From positions 310,001 to 374,000 of the forward strand of contig NZ_WSRO01000001.1 in NCBI RefSeq assembly GCF_009769735.1: a DNA stretch of 64,000 bases. Reading direction: 5' to 3'. The first letter of the stretch is position 1. Every line of letters starts with the position of its first letter. Below are positions 55,641 to 64,000 of the stretch, piece after piece. The notes below the pieces were generated by a model, which did not search any database, was not told the DNA's origin, and was given only the letters and a program-made list of their open reading frames with translations. The translations under genes and the position numbers were made by a program. The DNA is from Streptomyces sp. BA2 (GTDB lineage Bacteria > Actinomycetota > Actinomycetes > Streptomycetales > Streptomycetaceae).

Positions 55641-56415
55641 TGTCGCTACCCAGCAGACCCGTTCCTTGTGCAAGCTGGGCTGCGTTGAAGGATGAGGGGC
55701 ACTACCCAGAACAAGAGGATCCGATGTGCTCGATGTGGCCCTCTGAAATGTGAAGTGTTCGATGTGTTCGATTCTTCGCTGTAAGCCGTTCTAAGCTCGC
55801 TGGCCTCCTCGGTGCGGAGCGCGGTTTGGCCTCAGCGGCGCAGGGGCCACGTCGGTTTTGGATAGGTGTGGCCCTGTTTCCTGCATCTGCTGCCGTGGTG
55901 AGACGGAGGCGTATACCTCAGGACGACTGGGTCGCCTTGGGCCTAGCGTTCCAGGTAGTCGGCCATCGCACGCAGGATCCGGATTCGCCGTGCCTTTCCA
56001 AGCGCGTGCTCGCAGTCGGCGCAGACGGGGTCGCGTATGGCGCGTCGCGTGATCGTGGCCCCACGCGTTGGCAGTCATTCTCCAGAACCGTTGGAGAGTG
56101 GAGCAGCGGAACCCATGGCGATGATCTCCCGAAACCTCGGGAGACCGGCCAAGTGTCTCTCGGGGTGAGCGGGAGCTACTGGGGCGAGGCACGGCCCTCA
56201 AGGCGACGGACCACGCATGCCCGCGGCAACGAGGTGCGGCAGTCCGCGCATTCAACCTGCTTAATGATCACGACCTTCTGGGTGGGTCGCATCCCGCTCG
56301 ACCACGGGCAGTTGGTGTCCCTGATGACAGCCAGGCTCCTCCGACCGGCGGATCGCCCCGTCCCTCGAAGTGAGGGACGAGCTGGGCTGGTCCGCGAGGA
56401 GGGCGAGGGCGACAG
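55641..56415. other. Region without a recognisable gene
   Basis: About 770 bases between dead insertion sequences. Long frames on both strands look like GC-driven artefacts. Confidence 0.35.
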
Positions 56416-56487
56416 TATTACGCCGTAATAGCTCGTCCGAGCGCACTGGTCGGTGCGGGGGAGGAGGCAGGCTATTACGCCGTAATA
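56416..56487. repeat. Two 15-bp palindromes TATTACGCCGTAATA (parS candidates 1 and 2)
   Basis: Copies at 56416-56430 and 56473-56487, 57 bases apart. They are identical and, apart from the central base, perfectly symmetric. See the copies at 57642, 58205, 58255, 58338 and 60463. Confidence 0.75.
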
Positions 56488-56539
56488 CCTGTCCTCTGAG
56501 CGATAGTTGCTGCCGCCGCGTTGACTTGGGCGGACGGGT

Positions 56540-57590
56540 GGAGACTCTCGTCGTAGGCCTCTCCAACCCGCAACAGTGGAACATCATCCCCATGAAGCAG
56601 TTGAACAGGTGGCGCTGGGCGGCGGTGTGACGGTCTCCGGCAGCTCGAATCGGCGGTCGTAGTGGGGGCCCGGCCGCCCGAGGATGCGCCTTCAGGGAGG
56701 CGAAGGCCACGTAGCCGGCCAGGCGCTGGTTCGTGACTCTGCGGCTGGTCACCACGTGGCTCTTGCCGCTGGCGCGAGCGACGGGTCCTCAGCGAGGCGT
56801 ACGCCTTCATCGGGCCGGCGTATAGCGAACCGGCTGCGGTCTTAGCCGGTCTCGGGCAGCATCCTGGATCCGGTTCAAGGGCCAAGCCCTGCAAAGCCTG
56901 TGGTGATCGATGTGTCTGGGTGCTGGCGGTCTCGAGCTGCTGAAGGAGGGCGGTAGCTTGCTGGCCGAGTGCCTCCTCGACCTGGGAGTTGGTGGAGGTA
57001 GTCGCGGCGGAGAAGTTCGTGGAACTGGTCCGCCTCAGCTTTGATGCCCAGTTGGCGTCCAGCGCGTTGAGCAGTTCCCGTAGCTGGCGGCGTGAGCTTG
57101 GCGCCCGGGTCGGCGCCTGTGCAGCGGCCAGGAGGGCGGGGCCTCGCGTGAGCACAGCCCGCGGCAGTGCTCGGCGAAGGCGGCCAGGATCGCGGGGGAG
57201 AACTCCCTTGCTGGGAGCGGAGCGTGTTGTGGGCCTGGGCGCGGTCCCAGACCGCGTCCTGCTGGGCCCGTGTGAGCCTGTCGGCCGCCTGGGCCAGCCT
57301 GGAGTCCGCGGGCAGCGGCCGGTGGGCGGCCTTGTCGGTGCGCAAGATGTTCGCCAGGGCGGGGGCGTCGATCGCAGCGGACTCCTTGTGGGCGACTGAG
57401 TGTCGGTCGCGGAAGAGGGCCACGGCCAGCGGTTGATGGCGAACACCGGTCGCCCAGTCGCCCGCAGCCCGGGAGGAGACTCGATCGCCACCGGAATTCG
57501 TTTCTGGCAGGAGCCGGCGGGAAGGACGCGGTTCGCTGGGAAGACGACTCGGTTGAGCGGGGCAAGAGACGATGGAGGCCGCCATGGTCT
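56540..57590 (-). pseudogene. IS110-family transposase, multiply frameshifted
   Basis: Pieces in several - strand frames join into an IS110-type transposase: NILRTDKAAHRPLPADSRLAQAADRLTRAQQDAVWDRAQAHNTL, then RRQLRELLNALDANW, then EEALGQQATALLQQLETAST, and near the end HTAAQRHLFNCFMGMMFH. The conserved DEDD and serine-region elements are split, so it is inactive. It lies between parS-like copies and separates the partition site from decayed DNA. Confidence 0.75.
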
Positions 57591-57641
57591 GGTCCGCAGC
57601 GAGCGCGAGATGCGGGCGGATGCCAGTAGAGCGCCGGGGAG

Positions 57642-57656
57642 TATTACGCCGTAATG
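57642..57656. repeat. parS candidate 3 (TATTACGCCGTAATG)
   Basis: One-base variant at the last position, just outside the IS110 remnant, about 760 bases before parA. Confidence 0.7.
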
Positions 57657-58204
57657 GCCATCGTTCCTCGTCTCAACTCGACCGGGGCCTTCGCTGGCAC
57701 ACGGTGATGCGCTCGCCCATGCGGTCCAGAGGCCGTGAGGTGTCGCCCTGGACGAGTAAAGGCTGGCTCCTCGACTGGCTGCGTCCGGAGCAGTTCGCTG
57801 TATCGGAGGACGAGTTGGACCAGGAGGCGTGGCGCCCGCAGCGGCAAGGATCGGCGTTGGACGCCGCTGCGGATGAAGACAGCGCTTGGCTGAGGCCTCC
57901 ACATCACGAGCTCCACATCACGTGCTCCACATCAGTCGTGTGGAAGCTCGTCGTGCTGGGCGCCAACGCAGGGGGCCAGTAGCGCCGACCGTTACGGATC
58001 AGCAGCGACCTCATGCGTCTGCTGACTGGCCCCACCAACCTCAGCGGGGCGGTCGATGACCGAAGAGCGCCAGCCGTCCGAGCGGGGCGCTGCAGGGGCA
58101 GGACACCAGCTTCCCTCCGGGCAGCGATACGGCGAAATGGCGGGCCTGTTCACGGTGTCGGAGCGCGGGGTGAGCTGATCAGGGAGGGAGGGCGAGAGTG
58201 ACAG
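57657..58204. other. Region upstream of the parS cluster, no gene seen
   Basis: About 550 bases with no supported frame. The stretch CACATCACG-type repeats near 57900-57930 (CACATCACGAGCTCCACATC) is a short local duplication. Confidence 0.35.
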
Positions 58205-58352
58205 TATTACGGCGTAATAGCTCTCCCGCGCACAACGGCGAGGGGCGAGCAGGCTATTACGCCGTAATAGCCTGCGGGTGCGGGTGCGGGTGCGGGTGCG
58301 GGTGCGGGTGCTGGCGATGGGGTGTTGTGGGGGTTGTCATTACGGCGTAATA
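58205..58352. repeat. parS candidates 4-6 upstream of the second parA
   Basis: TATTACGGCGTAATA at 58205-58219, TATTACGCCGTAATA at 58255-58269 and CATTACGGCGTAATA at 58338-58352. The last ends 66 bases before the parA start, so it may also act as the operon operator. Confidence 0.78.
58273..58311 (+). repeat. Hexamer tandem repeat GGGTGC
   Basis: About six to seven units of GGGTGC in a row, between two parS-like palindromes. It might space the sites, or be a slippage product. Confidence 0.7.
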
Positions 58353-58417
58353 GCGAGCTGTGAAAACTAACGTGTCGAAGTCGCATATGGGTGACGGACG
58401 TTAGTAAGGTGTCTGCC

Positions 58418-59695
58418 ATGAGCTCGCCAGCCAGCGACCGCGAGAAGGTCGTATCCAAACTCCCCAGCCAACTTCGACACGATCTGAAGATCCGAGCTGC
58501 CCAGCACCGGTTTGACCTGCAGGATGCGGTAGAGCAAGGCATCGCTGCCTGGATGAGCCTTGCAGCCGCGCCCGCAACCGTCGACACCGCCGGCGCCGAC
58601 TCCTTCTCCACCTGGCTTCCCCCTGGCCAGTGGGCCTCCTTCGCTCAGGTGGCCAAGGATCGAAAGCTTTCCCTGATCCAGGGACTTGCCCAGTCGGTAA
58701 TGCTGTGGTTGGACAACAACCCGTCACCCACCGTCCAGCGCCGTAGGTACCCCAAGCGCCGCATCGTCTGCAACCAGAAGGGCGGCGTCGGTAAGACAGC
58801 CGTGACATCAGGCCTCGGCGCAGCACTCGCGGAGGACCCGGACTCACTCCATCCGGTACGGATCTCGCGCCACCTGGCCGACCAGATTGCCGCGCAGGAA
58901 GCCGCCGCCCTTGATGAAGAGGCAACGCGGGGCTCGACGAAGTCGGCGCTCAAGATTGAGGAGTTGCCCGGCTTGGGGCGCCGCATCCTGATGGTCGACT
59001 TCGACCCGCAGCGCCACCTGACCAAGCAGCTTGGGCAGGAAGACATTCCGATGAGCCCGGACTCCGACAGCCTCAGCAAGCACATGTCCGGCGAGGCAAA
59101 GGGCGACATTCACGACCTCGTCGTCACCATCAATGATGACCGCTACGGCAGCCGACTGGACCTGCTGCCCGGATGCAAGGACGCCTTCCTCCTGGATGTC
59201 GCGCTCTCCAAGGTGCGTTTCCGTGAAGCAGCCCTCGAGCGAGCCCTGGCGCCACTCGAAGGCGAGTACGACGAAATCATCGTCGACTGCCCGCCCAGTC
59301 TTGGCCTCAGCATGGACGCGGCGATCTACTACGGTCGGCGGCGCGAAGAGGAGGACACCGGGGTCTCTGGGCCGCTCATCATCGTGCAGGCCGAGGACAG
59401 CAGCGCCGACGCCTACGACCTGCTCATCGAGCAGATCGAGGACCTCCGCGAGGACATGGGCATCGATCTCGACTACCTGGGCATCGTCGTCAACCTCTAC
59501 GACCCGCGCCGGGGATACATCGCCACCTCTTCGCTGGACGCCTGGATCGCCATAAAGGACCCGAGGGTCGTCGCGGTCATCGGCGACCTCGGAGACCAGC
59601 GCAAGGCGGTTCGCATGAAGCAGCCGCTGTTGTCGTTCTCGCCGCGTGGCGAGCAGGCCGTCACCATGCGCGCACTGGCAAGGGAGCTTCCATGA
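58418..59695 (+). CDS. parA: ParA-family partition ATPase with N-terminal DNA-binding-like extension, second system
   Basis: A 425-residue protein. ATG 58418 is nine codons inside a longer frame starting at GTG 58391. The first ~110 residues are an extension with two similar helical segments (SQLRHDLKIRAAQHRFDLQDAVEQGIAAWM and GQWASFAQVAKDRKLSLIQGLAQSVMLWL), which may be ribbon-helix-helix-like and bind the palindromes. The deviant Walker motif is KGGVGKT (121-127), with MVDFDPQRHLTKQLG and DEIIVDCPPSLG downstream. Large type Ia ParAs with such an extension repress their own operon. It overlaps parB by ATGA. Confidence 0.93.
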   Translation: MSSPASDREKVVSKLPSQLRHDLKIRAAQHRFDLQDAVEQGIAAWMSLAAAPATVDTAGADSFSTWLPPGQWASFAQVAKDRKLSLIQGLAQSVMLWLDNNPSPTVQRRRYPKRRIVCNQKGGVGKTAVTSGLGAALAEDPDSLHPVRISRHLADQIAAQEAAALDEEATRGSTKSALKIEELPGLGRRILMVDFDPQRHLTKQLGQEDIPMSPDSDSLSKHMSGEAKGDIHDLVVTINDDRYGSRLDLLPGCKDAFLLDVALSKVRFREAALERALAPLEGEYDEIIVDCPPSLGLSMDAAIYYGRRREEEDTGVSGPLIIVQAEDSSADAYDLLIEQIEDLREDMGIDLDYLGIVVNLYDPRRGYIATSSLDAWIAIKDPRVVAVIGDLGDQRKAVRMKQPLLSFSPRGEQAVTMRALARELP

Positions 59696-60774
59696 GCCGC
59701 GTTGCGGACCAACTGGGAACCGGCGCGTCCTTCGGCAGGACTCGTGGCGGAGTGAGCGCCCGGCGAGCTGCAGTGGCCGCAGCCACAGGCGGCGTTCCGA
59801 CCGAGGGGGTGCCCGACCCGACCACACTCTCTGTCGACCTCATCAGCCCCAACCCCGACAACCCGCGAACGACCTTCGGGGACCTGACGGACCTAGGTAA
59901 CAGCCTCAGGGACCATGGCCAGAAGCAGGCTGTCACGGTCATGAACCGGGATGCCTACGTCACGGCGAACCCGGCCCGTGAAAGTGAACTTGAGGACGGC
60001 ACCACGCACGTGGTCGTCGACGGCAGCAGCCGCCTCTGGGCTGCCCGCGAATGCGGCGTCCCCGAGCTGAAGGTGATGGTCGATGACACCCAGGGCAGCA
60101 CAGAAGACGAACTCCTGGAATCGGCCTTGGTTGCCAACGTCCACCGCCAGGACCTGGAACCGATGGATGAGGCGCGAGCCCTGCAGCGGCTACTGACCAT
60201 CCACAAGACCCAGACCAAGCTCGCCAAACGGCTGCACAGGTCGCAGGGTTGGGTCTCTCAACGGTTGGCCCTGCTGGGTCTGACCCCCGAACTGCAGCAG
60301 AGCCTGGAGGCTGGCACGGAAAGTGTCGATCTGCTCCGGGCTGTGGGTAACAAGCCTGCCGAGCGGCAGCAAGAGGCACTGGAAGAACTGAAGGAGAAGA
60401 AGGCGGCCGAGGAGTCCACCCGCCGACGTGAACGAGGCACTCCACGCACCAACGACGAGTCTCATTACGACGTAATAGAGGACGGCACGGGGGGAGCGGG
60501 GAAGCCCGACCCGCAGGGTGCGCAGCACCGCGCCCCCGAGGCGAGCCTCTCGGCAGACGACGAGCCGACCGTCCGACGGGAGTATACGGCCCCGGCCACG
60601 GCAGCGGCGGCGAAGAACTCGCCAGCGCAGAAGCAGCGAGAGCCACTGCCAGAACTCATCGGCATCAGTTCCATGCCTTTTGGTCGTCCCGAAGCGGTGC
60701 TGCGGATCCTCGAGGAGCACATGCCTGCCGAGAAGCTGGAGCAATTGATCAAGCTGCTCAATAACCGGGCCTGA
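59692..60774 (+). CDS. parB: ParB/Spo0J-type centromere-binding protein, second system
   Basis: A 360-residue protein starting at ATG 59692, overlapping the parA stop. The ParBc domain has VDLISPNPDNPRTTFGDL, then VVVDGSSRLWAARECG, and the CTP-binding-type segment ALVANVHRQDLEPMDEA. A helix-turn-helix follows (KLAKRLHRSQGWVSQRLALLGL). A linker rich in Glu/Arg and a C-terminal dimer segment (PEAVLRILEEHMPAEKLEQLIKLLN) complete it. A seventh parS-like palindrome lies inside the linker coding (60463-60477). Confidence 0.93.
   Translation: MSRVADQLGTGASFGRTRGGVSARRAAVAAATGGVPTEGVPDPTTLSVDLISPNPDNPRTTFGDLTDLGNSLRDHGQKQAVTVMNRDAYVTANPARESELEDGTTHVVVDGSSRLWAARECGVPELKVMVDDTQGSTEDELLESALVANVHRQDLEPMDEARALQRLLTIHKTQTKLAKRLHRSQGWVSQRLALLGLTPELQQSLEAGTESVDLLRAVGNKPAERQQEALEELKEKKAAEESTRRRERGTPRTNDESHYDVIEDGTGGAGKPDPQGAQHRAPEASLSADDEPTVRREYTAPATAAAAKNSPAQKQREPLPELIGISSMPFGRPEAVLRILEEHMPAEKLEQLIKLLNNRA
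60463..60477. repeat. parS candidate 7, inside parB (CATTACGACGTAATA)
   Basis: A variant copy in codons for HYDVIED. An in-gene parS is known for several partition systems, so conservation of the palindrome here is meaningful. Confidence 0.65.
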
Positions 60775-60859
60775 AGCACGGGCGAGAGGAGCGGTCCCGA
60801 GCCCAGCTTGGCTGTGGGCACTGCTGGCTACGGTGGGCGAACTCGAGGAGTCGCTGCAA

Positions 60860-60985
60860 CACCGTGGTTGGTTGAACAGACCGCGAGCAGTTTTAGGCAG
60901 GCGCTCGGCTGGGGTTTCCCAGCCGAGCGCCTTGCGTCGGCAGCTGTTGATTTCGGCGGCGATCGTGGTGAGATCGGCGCGGGGT
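60860..60985 (-). pseudogene. IS30-type transposase C-terminal fragment
   Basis: On the - strand IAAEINSCRRKALGWETPAERL matches the end of IS30-type transposases (LNxRPRKTLGWxTPAE). Nothing upstream of it is in frame, so only this tail remains. Confidence 0.6.
60899..60932. terminator. Perfect 15-bp hairpin after parB
   Basis: AGGCGCTCGGCTGGG pairs fully with CCCAGCCGAGCGCCT across a GTTT loop, 125 bases after the parB stop. It overlaps the IS30 fragment. It can end transcription of the partition operon. Confidence 0.65.
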
Positions 60986-62064
60986 GTTGCGGCGACTACT
61001 AAGCGATCTTGGTGATGTGTGGTGCGGATTGGGTAAGCGGCCCAGCGGGAGGGGTTGCCATGGCGATGAGGCCGCTGCTGGGGGAGTTGTCGCCCAAACG
61101 GGTCGCCGAGCTGCGGCGGTGGTGAGGTTCTTCAGCCAGTGGGTCCTGTAGACGTTGGCCTGGGCGATCGACGTGCTGCCCTCAGGGGGCAGTGGAGGGA
61201 TTGACCGTTTCCGGAACCTGCCGATAGTCCGCGATGAATCGCTCGATGCGTTTGCTGACTGCTTGGTCCGTCGCCACGACGTGGATCTGGTGCGACTCGT
61301 CCGCGCCGGCGTCCTTGGTGCCGAGGAAGACGACGCCCTTGTGACCCCCCTCTCCTGGGTGCCCGGTCCGGGCTGCGGCCAGTAGTGGGCAGGGTCGCCA
61401 CCATGCTGCAGTTGTTCAACCACCCCAGGGCGCGGGCACCCTTTCCGTGTTGGCCAGTTGGGCTGATGTGTGTGCCCTGTGTCGGGGCGCTCCGGATGAC
61501 CAGGTGGGGCTGGGTGAGCGCGCGGACGGTGAGCCACGCGATGCCGAGGCTTGGTCCGGTCTGTGATCTGGAGACCGTTGCCTCCCTGCCTGCCTTCCGG
61601 GTCGGGCGGAACTACTCGCCGCGCGTGGTCTGCCTGTCTCGGGCCGCGAGGTTGTGGGGTCGGTTCGTCGCGGGCGCAGCGCTCCACGGCCGGGGAGACC
61701 GTGCCTGCGCGTAGACCTCGTTGCCCGCTTGCCCGGGCCGTGCGGAGCCGCGGTCTGAACGATCGGGGTGGCCAGCAGACGTATGCCCTGCAGGCCGGTG
61801 CCAAGGCAAGGCCGCACCGGAGGAAAGAGGAAAGGGGACGGTCGAAGCGGTGCTGCTTGTGGCGCATACCCGGAGTCCGGTACCAGCGGGCCGGTACCGC
61901 CGAAGGTAGGACTCCATGGGTGCGCCAGCACCAGCAGAGCGGGACGCCACGCTGGGGCGGTGAGTTCGGGCGCGCCACGGACAACATGGGTCCACAGCAC
62001 CACAACTGTTGGGGCATTATGTCACGGAATGTCCTATTCCTATGCTGTGGAAAGGAGCACGTTC
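60986..62064. other. Decayed region before the response regulator
   Basis: About 1.1 kb without an intact gene. It includes the protein-like fragment at 61182-61385. Confidence 0.4.
61182..61385 (-). pseudogene. Unidentified protein-coding fragment without a start codon
   Basis: A - strand frame reads GHPGEGGHKGVVFLGTKDAG and then VVATDQAVSKRIERFIADYRQV before a stop at 61184-61182. Its composition is clearly protein-like, unlike the other frames around it. No ATG or GTG start is in frame. It is probably the truncated end of a gene, identity unknown. Confidence 0.4.
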
Positions 62065-62757
62065 ATGACACGTGTTCTGCTGATTGAGGCTGATCCAGCC
62101 GTACGCCGGGGTGCGGTCTTGGATTTGGGCCGTCGGGGGTACGAGACCGAGGCGGTTGCCACCGGTGAGGATGGATTGGTGGCATTAAAAACCCTCGAGC
62201 CGGACATTGTGCTCCTCAATCTGATGCTGCCTGGCATCAACGGTCTGGAAGTGTGCCGACGCATCCGCGAGACCAGCCAGTTACCCATCATCATTCTCTC
62301 CGCGCGCGGTGAGGACATCGACGTGGTGGTTGGCCTGGAGGCAGGAGCCGACGATTACGTCGTCAAACCCGCCAGCGGCGAACTCATCGAGGCACGAATG
62401 CGGGCTGTGCTGCGCCGTGTTGCGCCCTCTCATTCCGGTGCCGACGAGCAGTACGGACTCTTCGCCGTGGGGGACCTGCAGATCGACCGTGATGCGCTGA
62501 GGGTGCGCAAGCACGGACAGGACGTGCCGCTGGCCCCCTCCGAGATGAAACTTCTGCTGTTTCTCAGCGCAGCTCCGGAACAGGTCTTCAGCCGTCAACA
62601 ACTCCTCGACGAGGTCTGGGCGCCCAGTTGCTACGGCGACGCCCGCCTGGTCGATGCTTGCGTGATGCGGCTGCGTGCGAAGATTGAGGACGACCCAAAA
62701 GCACCGCACTACATCCAGACCGTGCGGGGATTCGGCTATCGCTTAGGGCCCCTGTGA
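62065..62757 (+). CDS. OmpR-family response regulator lacking the phospho-acceptor Asp
   Basis: A 230-residue protein starting at ATG 62065 with AAAGGAG upstream. The receiver has the acidic pair Glu8/Asp10 (LLIEADP), the switch Ser (IIILSARGE) and the Lys of DDYVVKPA. But the phospho-acceptor position reads IVLLNLMLPG, so Asp is Asn52. A winged-helix output domain follows (APSEMKLLLFLSAAP, VDACVMRLRAKIEDDPKAPHYIQTVRGFGYRL). It may act without phosphorylation. Two TTA codons (residues 73 and 227) suggest bldA control. A sensor kinase remnant lies just downstream. Confidence 0.88.
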   Translation: MTRVLLIEADPAVRRGAVLDLGRRGYETEAVATGEDGLVALKTLEPDIVLLNLMLPGINGLEVCRRIRETSQLPIIILSARGEDIDVVVGLEAGADDYVVKPASGELIEARMRAVLRRVAPSHSGADEQYGLFAVGDLQIDRDALRVRKHGQDVPLAPSEMKLLLFLSAAPEQVFSRQQLLDEVWAPSCYGDARLVDACVMRLRAKIEDDPKAPHYIQTVRGFGYRLGPL

Positions 62758-62835
62758 CGCTGACGCTCCTGCTGACGGCCAAGGACGGCGCCTGCCCATA
62801 GCGGGCGAACAGGAGAAGGCTGTCCGCGTGCCAAG

Positions 62836-62937
62836 CGGATATTCCCGCAGTGGAGCAACCTATGCACCCGCCTGGTTATCGTCTTCCTCCTCGCCGCGGC
62901 GCTGCCCACCATGGCCGAGTTTGAGGAAGTTCATTGA
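62836..62937 (+). pseudogene. Histidine kinase N-terminal remnant
   Basis: The frame reads RIFPQWSNLCTRLVIVFLLAAALPTMAEFEEVH and stops at 62935-62937. This matches the first membrane segment of OmpR-partner kinases (L-TRLV-FLL-AAL). No start codon and no kinase domain are present, so only a stub is left. Confidence 0.5.
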
Positions 62938-63050
62938 CCGGGATATGTTCGTGATCACTCGCCGAAACGGTCAGACCGGGCCAAACTGGCGGGTGAATGT
63001 AATCAGTTCGCCCGGGGGATGGAGCCGGGGAGCGGTGCGGGGGCCTAAGA

Positions 63051-63932
63051 GGCCCTAACAAAGGCGTCGGACGTGGCGGTGGGTGATCAGGCAGACGGCG
63101 AGGCCGAGGAATGCTTCGTGGATGTCGTCGCGTCTCTCCCAGCGGATGCGTAGGCGGCGGAAGCCGTGGAGCCAGGCGATCGTGCGCTCGACGACGTAGC
63201 GGAAGACGCCCAGGCCGGTGCCGTGCGGCTCGCCCCGTTTCGCGATCACGGGGCGGATCCCGCGCTGCCAGAGCAGGCGGCGGTACTTGTCGTGGTCGTA
63301 GCCGCGGTCGGCCAGCAGGGCATCCGGGCGCCGACGAGGTCTGCCGACCTGGCCTGCGACGGCGGGGATCTTGTCGAGCAACGGCTCGAGTTGGGTGACG
63401 TCGTTGCGGTTTCCGCCGGTCAGCGACACCGCGAGCGGGATGCCCTGGCCGTCGACGATGAGGTGGTGCTTGCTGCCCGGCCGTGCGCGGTCGACCGGGC
63501 TCGGCCCGCTTTTGGGCCCCGCCGGGCGGCCCGCACGTGCGAGGAGTCGATCACCGCCCGCTCCCAGTCCAGCTGGTTCTTCGACCGCAGCTTCTCCAGC
63601 AGCAGCACGTGCAGCTGGTCCCACACACCGGCCTCGTTCCAGGCCGCCAGGCGCCGCCAGCAGGTCATGCCCGAGCCGAAGCCGAGCTCCTGGGGCAGGT
63701 ACTCCCACTGGATGCCGGTGTGCAGGACGAAGAGGATCCCGCACAGCGCCTGCCGGTCCGGCACCCGCGGTCTGCCCTCGACCTTCTTCGGCCCCGGCGT
63801 CGGCAGCAACGGCTCGACCAGCGACCACAGTTCATCTGACACGATCCACGGCCGCGACTGACGGGTTCCCATACCCAGACCTACGAGGAAAAGGACCGAC
63901 CGTCTCATGATCAGCAGCTTTCGTTAGAGCCA
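63051..63932 (-). mobile_element. IS5-type insertion sequence
   Basis: An ~880-base element with imperfect terminal repeats: GGCCCTAACAAAG at the left (63051-63063) and CTTTCGTTAGAGCC at the right (63918-63932, reverse complement GGCTCTAACGAAAG). No clear target duplication was seen. It encodes one transposase in two overlapping frames. It has inserted into a LuxR/NarL-type regulator gene. Confidence 0.75.
63055..63872 (-). CDS. IS5-family transposase expressed by -1 frameshift
   Basis: ORF A starts MGTRQSRPWIVSDELW (ATG 63872), giving GIQWEYLPQELGFGSGMTCWRRL and DSSHVRAARRGPK. ORF B continues SGPSPVDRARPGSKHHLIVDGQG and ends HRHVRRLC at 63055. DDE residues lie in VIDSSHV, LLADRGYDHDKYR and VVERTIAWLHGFRRLRIRWE. 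The frames meet at the slippery run CCCAAAAG (plus-strand CTTTTGGG, 63509-63516), and the shift is -1. No other stop interrupts it, so the element may be active. Confidence 0.85.
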
Positions 63933-64000
63933 GTAAGAGCCGTACTCCCGCGATCAGTTGGTCCGGACTGGTGTCCTTGAGGAGGAATCCCAGTGCTCCG
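63933..64000 (-). pseudogene. NarL/LuxR-type response regulator fragment, cut by the IS
   Basis: The - strand reads GALGFLLKDTSPDQLIAGVRLL, the end of a NarL-type receiver (GASGFLLKDT-PEQL). The insertion sequence begins right after, and the rest of the gene lies beyond or is lost. A Lys-Asp-Thr triad is intact. Confidence 0.7.

Noticed and set aside
58273..58311. CRISPR-like repetition
   Set aside because: Units are contiguous hexamers with no spacers, so it is a simple tandem repeat.
60899..60932. Element end or att site
   Set aside because: The hairpin has a four-base loop and lies after parB; a terminator is a simpler reading and no second copy was found.

Overview
The window reads as accessory DNA from a high-GC actinomycete, almost certainly Streptomyces. 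Genes start freely with GTG and TTG, TTA codons are concentrated in some genes, ATGA overlaps are common, and several plasmid replication and partition families (prim-pol, P4/D5-type helicase, Cys-rich helix-turn-helix proteins, DUF2637, two ParAB pairs) are ones usually seen on Streptomyces plasmids, integrative elements and linear chromosome arms. Many inactivated insertion sequences on the right fit a linear plasmid or a chromosome arm. No telomere, tRNA, rRNA or CRISPR array was seen.

Bases 1-21,130 hold a cell-envelope glycopolymer locus, nearly all on the + strand. It starts with the end of a polyprenyl-phosphate sugar-1-phosphate transferase. Next come a UDP-sugar epimerase/decarboxylase homologue and a frameshifted chain-length (Wzz-like) gene. 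Five long paralogues follow, each fusing a GT2 glycosyltransferase to a TagF-like CDP-polyol phosphotransferase. Two polytopic GT-C-like membrane proteins, a SAM methyltransferase, a small deaminase, a membrane-anchored protein and an LCP ligase complete the set. A plausible model is lipid-linked priming, backbone assembly by the five fusions, decoration by the membrane proteins, and LCP transfer to peptidoglycan. Several of these genes carry TTA codons, so bldA-dependent timing is likely.

Bases 21,130-37,000 are sparse: a helix-turn-helix gene, an anti-sigma-type ATPase, an ImmA/IrrE protease, a DivIVA-domain protein, a DUF2637 membrane protein, a DUF927-like ATPase with a coupled small paralogue of its own N-terminal region, and a helix-turn-helix replication-type protein. 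Long stretches between them show no gene.

Bases 37,295-40,676 hold a compact + strand operon: a one-TM small protein, an ABC ATPase, a large permease, a two-TM small protein and an intramembrane metalloprotease (HExxH plus DG). It resembles peptide export and processing systems but no named family was recognised.

Bases 40,781-44,200 hold a - strand replication operon (prim-pol, P4/D5 helicase, small protein) with nine AGCGACT iterons directly upstream. A GAF-ANTAR regulator, a second helix-turn-helix replication-type protein and a first ParA/ParB-like pair follow. After decayed IS630 and IS110 copies comes a second ParA/ParB pair surrounded by seven copies of a 15-bp palindrome, a strong parS candidate. 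The right end carries a response regulator lacking its phospho-acceptor Asp, a kinase remnant, and an intact IS5-type element that has broken a NarL/LuxR-type regulator at the window edge. Several replication proteins and two partition systems together suggest a composite replicon.
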